Position numbers and translations under genes: made by a program | The notes under the pieces: generated by a model | Databases searched by the model: none | What the model saw: the letters and a program-made list of their open reading frames with translations, nothing else | Told to the model about the DNA's origin: nothing | DNA from: Spirodela intermedia | Lineage: Eukaryota; Streptophyta; Magnoliopsida; Alismatales; Araceae | Direction: 5' to 3' | DNA length: 64,000 nt | Assembly (NCBI GenBank): GCA_902729315.2 | Contig: LR746279.1 | Coordinates: 535,001 to 599,000, forward strand | Shown here: piece after piece, positions 57,949 to 64,000 of the stretch | Layout of the letters: each line of letters begins with the position of its first letter | How positions within the stretch are numbered: position 1 is the first letter of the stretch

Positions 57949-59085
57949 TTCCTCGAAATAAACTAGATCGACCAACCAACACCAGGGAGAAACAACGGCG
58001 CAAGACACCCGGACCTCCACTCAACAATCACTCCCCAGTCCCTCCCCTTGCTCTCTCCGCCCCCGCCGCCACAGCTGCAAGAACTCTCCGGCGCGGCACA
58101 TAAAGCGCAGCTGCTGCTCCGGTGGCAACCTGTGGAGCAGCTGCGCCCACCATCTGCTTCCCCTATTTATCTACCCACCCAGAGAATGGGAGGAGGCTGC
58201 TCCGCAGTCCCATCCGCTCCACAAACCGCGTCATCTCACTCTCACACTCCCCGTACTCATCCGCCATTAAAATCTATCCCTTCTTGTCTCTGTCTGTCCC
58301 CACCCATCCCCCTCCCCTCCCCTACCTCCATGGGAACCCTAGGAGCCCTCCACGGATTATCCAGATCAGATGCTGTAATATTCCTTTGGGCAGTTGCAGC
58401 CTGCTTTCCCTTCCCCACTGACGCTACGCAGAGCTCTCACTAGGTCCACAGAAATGCCGCCCAACGGGATTCCAAGCGGGCGGTTACCTCACCGTCCAGT
58501 AACTCCTCCTCCGCCGATTTTTCTAACTGGGTCTGGGTCTGGGCCTGGGCCGCGTTCGGAGCTCCTGGGCCCACAGTCGTCGAGCCTTACTGCCCCAGTC
58601 ATCGGTTCATTGAGCCCGGACAAGAGCAGATCGTGGCAGTGGATTCGGGCACGTGACAGAAAACGATTTAGATGGCTTATGATCCTCCAGTCGTCCACGT
58701 CAGCTAGCTGGTATCTGTCCAGGAGGAAATCCCGCGCCACGTCACATCTTTGACGATATGACCGTGTACTTTTTTTTTTAAGGTTGTTAAAATGCATCTC
58801 ACGGATCTAATCACCATCTTGGTGTCCACATCTCGTATTAACACGTGAATCACGTGAATCTCGTGACGATAAACAATAATCTCGTAATTTTCCCGACGTA
58901 GAAAGCCCGTCCGATCTCACATCATTGTCAACGAGACGTGGCCCGACGGCGCATATCCGTGAGCATCTGCTCTGACGGCGATCTTTTCCTGTTTTTACGT
59001 GGGGAATGGTCCAGCTTTAAACCAGAACTCATTTAACTTATCATTTTCAAATTATTAAAAAAATAATGTTATTAAAAGCCGAAAC

Positions 59086-59132
<47 letters not shown>

Positions 59133-59557
59133 ATATGTCCAAAGGCCCAGTTTCCCTCCTTTTACTGGGTCTGGACCATTGGGTCGGATTTGAGCTTCTG
59201 AAAGCCCAATTGCTTATTATTATCGTATATCATAAAATAAATAAATAAATATTTTATCTATAAATAAATATTACATACATGGTCCAAGTGTGCCAATACC
59301 GAAAGGGGGTTGCTGAGTACGAGCATATGAGTGGGAAGTCTCATCGTCGACAGGGGATGTGAGCCCACTACGCATGATGGGCCAAGATAATTAAAACCTC
59401 GAAGACCCATTGGGCCGGTAATTGCCAAGGGCCCACGGAGGCCCTAAATATTAGAGACGACAATACACAACATGCCGGCGACTGAGGACAGCGCGCAGTT
59501 CTTCCTGGTAATAACATGGGCCGAGCCATTCGATGGGCCCCACTGCCACGTGGCCCT
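57949..59557. other. ACR11 upstream region / MYB3R 3' flank
   Basis: C-rich DNA at 58020-58330 and a (CT)n tract at 59086-59129. Many TGGGCC/GGCCCA words at 59135-59520. No gene is supported; the open frames at 58048-58753 are compositional. Confidence 0.5.
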
Positions 59558-62500
59558 CTAGCGGCAGCCCTTCATAAGATAAGAAGATGGGCTAGTAAAG
59601 GTCACCGCCCTGCCCGGCTTCCGCTTCTCGGATCCGCTGCCTGGTGTCGTGCAGCACCCACTGAAGTCAAGGACACGTCCTTCGGTCTGGTAAGGAAAGG
59701 AGTGAAAGTCAACGTGGTGTGAAAGTCAAAGCCCTAAAAGGGCTCTGAACAAGAGAGAGAGAGAGAGAGAAGCTAAAAAAGCTTAAAATGACTCACCAGA
59801 TTTTCTGATGGCAAGCGGGTTTGAAGATTTCTGCCGGACAAAACCTCGTGGGCTTCGGCAACAGCGGCGGCAGTCGGCACGCTCAACAATCTCATCAGCC
59901 CAATGGCATCGAGGGATCGATCAACAGGGCTCATGAAGTATCCAAAATTCTGAAAAAAAAAAAGAGAGGTTAATTTAATTTAATTTTTAAATACCCATAT
60001 ATATTAATTTCAGGTGACCAAGTTTGACTTTTTGAACATAAATATCGCCAGAAAAAAAAGTGGGCCCACCCAAACATTTTCTAGATTTGGGCCTGGAAGT
60101 CCATCTTCCCTTGCCACATGGCGGTCTCACGATAGGCCACATGGTCTGATGATATTCAGAGCTTGAGAAAGATGAGAGATTTCAGTAGACGATCTGATTC
60201 CACCTACCTCCACTGGGATGTCCGCGTCGATCTTTGTCCCTGGAAGGAGGGTGCTCATGAACCACGGTGACTTCCATGCAGAAGGAGACTCGATTCCTCT
60301 CTTGGGGCCAGGAGTATTTACAAATCTGAGGAAGGCAAGGGTTTTTTTTAAAAAAATTATCAGAAGAGAAAAAAATTCAAGAACAAGTAATGACTATCTA
60401 TTTTTTAATTTTTTTCTCCAATTATTAATTTAGTCTACTTGCCACAAAAAGGAAGCAGGTCATATGGATCAGAGGCAGATAAGATTAATGATATATGATC
60501 CATAACCATAGTAATATAAGATGATAGTAAAAGGTTGGAAAAACAGAGAGAGAGAGTCAATTTCTAATGAGCATACAGAGCTAGTTTGTATGAAAAAAAA
60601 AAAGAACTATGTAGAAAGGTAACATGAGAAAGAATGAAAATATTCCAAATGCCCAAAAAAATGTTTTTAAAACTTATAATATAAATAGTTCTCCATGTCA
60701 GAAAAAAATTATTTCTGACATGAAAGTCTGCTGCCCTACTAATTCATATGAGAAAGAATGAAAATAGTGTAAATAATAGTTTTCCGTGAAAAAAAACTAT
60801 GTAAATAGTAGTTTCTCCATGTCAAGAAAAAATTATTTAAACAATGAAAGTCTGCTGCCCCTACTAATTAACATGAGAAATAATGAAAATAGTGTAAATA
60901 ATAGTTCTCCGTGAAATAAAAAAAGAAACTATGTATAAAATACTATTTAAATAGTAGTTCTCCATGCCAAAAACAAATTATTTAAAGAAGGAAAGCCTGC
61001 TGCCCGTACTAATTAACATGAGAAAGAACAAAATATCTAGATATATTTATTTTTCTTCTGAGTTCTTCCATGGAGATCGATACTAATATTGCGAAAAGTA
61101 GAGGAAAATGACGGTCGCCAATCTTACATATCTATGTTTTCTTCACGGGAGGAGAATAATTGCATGTCATTGATATTATGCTCAACGAGTACTCCTGCCT
61201 GTAACAAGGTAAATGAAAATACTTGATCAAAACTAGAAATGGAAGTCAACTGACAATGATGAAAACGCTACAGATTAAAGACACTGTTGTGGGCTGAAGA
61301 TGATTTTTGGACAAAATAACCCCTCCATGGTTTCCACCCGAAAATAAAGAAATAAATAAATCTCCTGCTTAAGTTCAATCATGTATTTATTTATTTTTTA
61401 ACGAGATACCTAAACATATGGTTTCTCACATAAGAGGGTGTGACAGAATATAAAACTAATAGGGTCATTGCCAAATAAATTTGAATATGATCTCCTCACT
61501 AGGAAATAAATAAGCGAGAGATCAATTTTATTTTATTTTTCATAATGTTTATGATCTTCACCAGGTTCATTTGCTAACATATTCGGAAAAAAAAAACTAA
61601 CTCCCTTACCATATAGAAGTCTAGAAGTTGACAAAAGGAATGGAAACACTCACATTCTCTGATCTTGTGTCGGAACCGATATGCTTTGGTGGATGAAACC
61701 TCTGTGCCCCTGGTTCTTTCATGTTTTCAGAACTGTTACTCCAGTCAGATCTCTTGTCCGAAACTGCATGTTCGTCTTTTCCTTCGACAGTAACCATATT
61801 TCGCTCCTCATTTGGAGAATTTACAGTCTTTTCCTCGTAATACGAGGAAAGGAAAGTGCCCTCAATAGGTATAACATCCGCGCATGGATTTCCATTTTCG
61901 TTCTTACAGGGTGGTGCCGCTTGTTCATCCTGGTTTATGTGCTTTGCAGATTCCTTTCCAGTTCTTTGATTCTGCATGGGAGATAACAGCTCCCGCTGTC
62001 TTTTCTTCATGATTGATGGGGTGCATAAGAAGCTCTTGGCAGCGTTCTTCAGGACAGCAGCAGGACTGTCATCACTTGAAGGGGAGTCCCATAACTTGTA
62101 TGGAGTGGAGCAGCTCATGGAGGACATCATCAGCTGTCGAATGCCAAGAGGGCTGTAAGCCTGCTGCAGATCACTGGAGGATACAAGATCACAGCTGACG
62201 AAAGGGATATCTAGACTTGGGAACCGAGGAGGCTCATAGAATAAAGAACCTAAGTCCCGATCTTCTTCTGAATCACGCTTCTCATTAATGGAAGATGGAT
62301 GAGACTTAGTGAGATCATCAGGTTCAGAGAGATTTACTTCCGCAGAAATTTGCTCTTGTTCTTGACAACTTTCCACAGATATGTGGGAATTATCATGGTC
62401 GGTGACCCTATAAACAGTAGGATTGCCGTTTTGCATAAAACAATCATATGGAATCGTGTAGAATTCTGAGTTCGGAGTCCCATCAACATCCATGCTGCTG

Positions 62501-64000
62501 TTGATTCCATATGAAGCTTGAAGAGGGTCTGAAGACGGGAAGATCTGGGAGCAAGTTATAGACAACATATCAGGGGCATTCACTGGATAATCGAGAACTT
62601 TGCATGGTTGAAAGCCCTGAATATCACATTGGCTAGTCGTGGAAATTGCTGAATAATCCAAACGATTGACATCTGACCCGGAGGTTGAATTCCTCAGGTC
62701 ACTCTTCCCCTCCAAAAATTTACTACAATACCCGGTGGGTATTGGCATTGTACCCTGGTCATCACCACCTGAATAATCAAAACCATCACATGGTTCACAA
62801 TCTTGAGTGTCAGATTGGCTAGTTGTGGTGCCCGTACAATAATCCGAATGGTTAACATTTGAACCACAAGAAGAAGGATGCCTTTGGTCACACCTTTCCA
62901 AAAAAATATTACGGCAGATGAGCATTCTATCCTGATCATCACCACCCAAACCTGTACAGTAACCCACATTACTAACATTCGACAAAATAGAGCTCCTTGA
63001 GTCACTTGCAGCGGCAAAAGGATTCTCAGAAATATGCATATTATCCTGATCATCATCACCCTCAACAGCATTCTCCAAAGAATAGGAACTGTTGTAAGCT
63101 AAAGAGTCTGAAAATAAAACAGATCCTCTGAATTCACATTTCTCATTGGCAGGGGCCGGACACTGTTTTGGATCCCTTAACAGTCCTGGAGTTTTCCGTG
63201 CATCTTCAAGAGAAGACATGCTGGACTGTTCATGTAAATCGATTTGGCCCAGGACACATTCAGAGATCCCACCATCGGGTACTGAGTTCTCATCTGATAA
63301 ATTCACAGAAATGCATTGCATGTGATGCTCTTTCGAGCACAAAATCGAGGGAGGATTTCGCATGTTCTCGTTGCCAGTATCTTCTCCATTTCTGTCCTCA
63401 TCCGCACTCCGCAAAGCTGCATTCGCCACTTCACAGTCCGACTGAGAACAGCCGACCTGTACAGTCTCTTGGCTGCACTCTGATATCTCCATGATGTCCA
63501 TGTCTTTAGAACAAGTATCTCCAGTCCTTTGTTGTGTTTTAGTAAGAGATGAAGCTCCGGAGCACTTTGAACTTTCTACATGAGGTAGACCCTGGAATTG
63601 TGAAAGCAAACCTGATGAAAGATATGAGTCCAACTTCTTTTTGACAGAGCTGTTCCAATGATTTTTTATGGCATTATCAGTCCTGGAGATTCATAGGAAG
63701 AACTTTTCAGTGAAATGGGATGGAACACCTGAGCTTTTTAATAAATCATTTAATGCAAAACGATAAACATAAAGGGACGTAGTTATAAACACCAAAAGTA
63801 TAACCCATGAATCAGAAAGTATTCTACACAACGAACATCAAATGGCAATTGGGACAAATAAATTGGCAGAGAAATGACTCCTACCTTCCAGGTAAAAATT
63901 TTGTCAACTCTGCCCACTTGTTTCCATAGATCTGATGAGCGTGTATCAATGCCAACTCCTCTTCCTGAGTCCATGCTTCCTTGCTGATTGCAGGGTTTAG
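59558..64000 (-). CDS. R1R2R3-MYB transcription factor (MYB3R), 5' part outside the window
   Basis: MYB3R proteins bind MSA elements of G2/M genes. Visible exons: 63885-64000 (cut by the window edge), 61654-63682, 61128-61198, 60208-60325, 59797-59949 and 59558-59686; phases join to 871 codons. The first exon holds most of R3 (EAWTQEEELALIHAHQIYGN then KWAELTKFLPG), continued by TDNAIKNHWNSSVKKKLDSY. A 676-codon exon carries the Ser/Asp-rich regulatory region with repeated GGDDQ-type segments. Downstream come GVLVEHNINDMQLF, SPSAWKSPWFMSTLLPGTKI and FGYFMSPVDRSLDAIGLMRL, then GRVLDFSGCCTTPG and the stop. These C-terminal blocks are known in the large MYB3R1/MYB3R4-type members. R1 and R2 must lie beyond 64000. 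Confidence 0.94.
60615..61030. repeat. Tandem repeat of ~125-145 bp in a MYB3R intron
   Basis: A unit beginning AACATGAGAAAGAATGAAAAT recurs at about 60621, 60745, 60871 and 61015. Each full copy also has GTTCTCCATG (or TTTTCCGTG), a poly-A run and AAAGTCTGCTGCCC..TACTAATT. All lie within the intron 60326-61127. Confidence 0.85.

Noticed and set aside
58048-58753. Pro/Ser-rich plus-strand frames upstream of ACR11
   Set aside because: C-rich promoter DNA; no family match.

Overview
The window is nuclear DNA of a flowering plant. It carries plant-specific families (a P3A plasma-membrane proton ATPase, an R1R2R3-MYB, a PPR protein, an ACR11-type ACT protein, a half-size mitochondrial uL6), GT-AG introns with conserved phases, plant promoter motifs (telo-box, site II TGGGCY, G-box, W-box), and Copia and Ty3/Gypsy debris. 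Several GC-rich, intron-poor genes beside AT-rich intergenic DNA, and very frequent (GA/CT)n tracts, would fit a monocot with a fairly compact genome. That placement is inference only.

Layout. 1-8.9 kb: RRP1/Nop52 (minus) diverges from mitochondrial ribosomal protein uL6 (plus) across a site II/telo-box promoter; then comes a small plant-specific two-exon gene behind a G-box cluster. 9.6-17 kb: a SAGA subunit Ada1-like gene (minus) and isoprenylcysteine methyltransferase ICMT (plus) diverge from a long inverted repeat in which both 5' leaders are copies of each other; an intronless PPR gene (minus) converges on ICMT. 17-34.6 kb: AT-rich repeat land with an LTR/primer-binding-site remnant, a small NFDDG-type gene, a broken CDT1 gene interrupted by a rearranged Copia element, a decayed Ty3/Gypsy pol on the minus strand, and a second, strongly AT-shifted partial copy of CDT1. 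34.6-42.1 kb: an atypical bHLH gene and a 16-exon proton ATPase, both minus. 46.7-53.3 kb: PIG-Q/GPI1 and a small Pro-rich protein gene, both plus. 54.6-64 kb: ACR11-like and the 3' part of a MYB3R gene, both minus; MYB3R runs off the right edge.

Most genes are unrelated housekeeping or regulatory genes, with no operon-like logic. The links worth following are the shared promoters (RRP1/uL6m, ADA1/ICMT) and the duplicated, decaying CDT1 locus. Exon boundaries were read by eye: GT-AG sites, phase continuity and family alignment from memory, so family assignments are strong and exact start codons less so.
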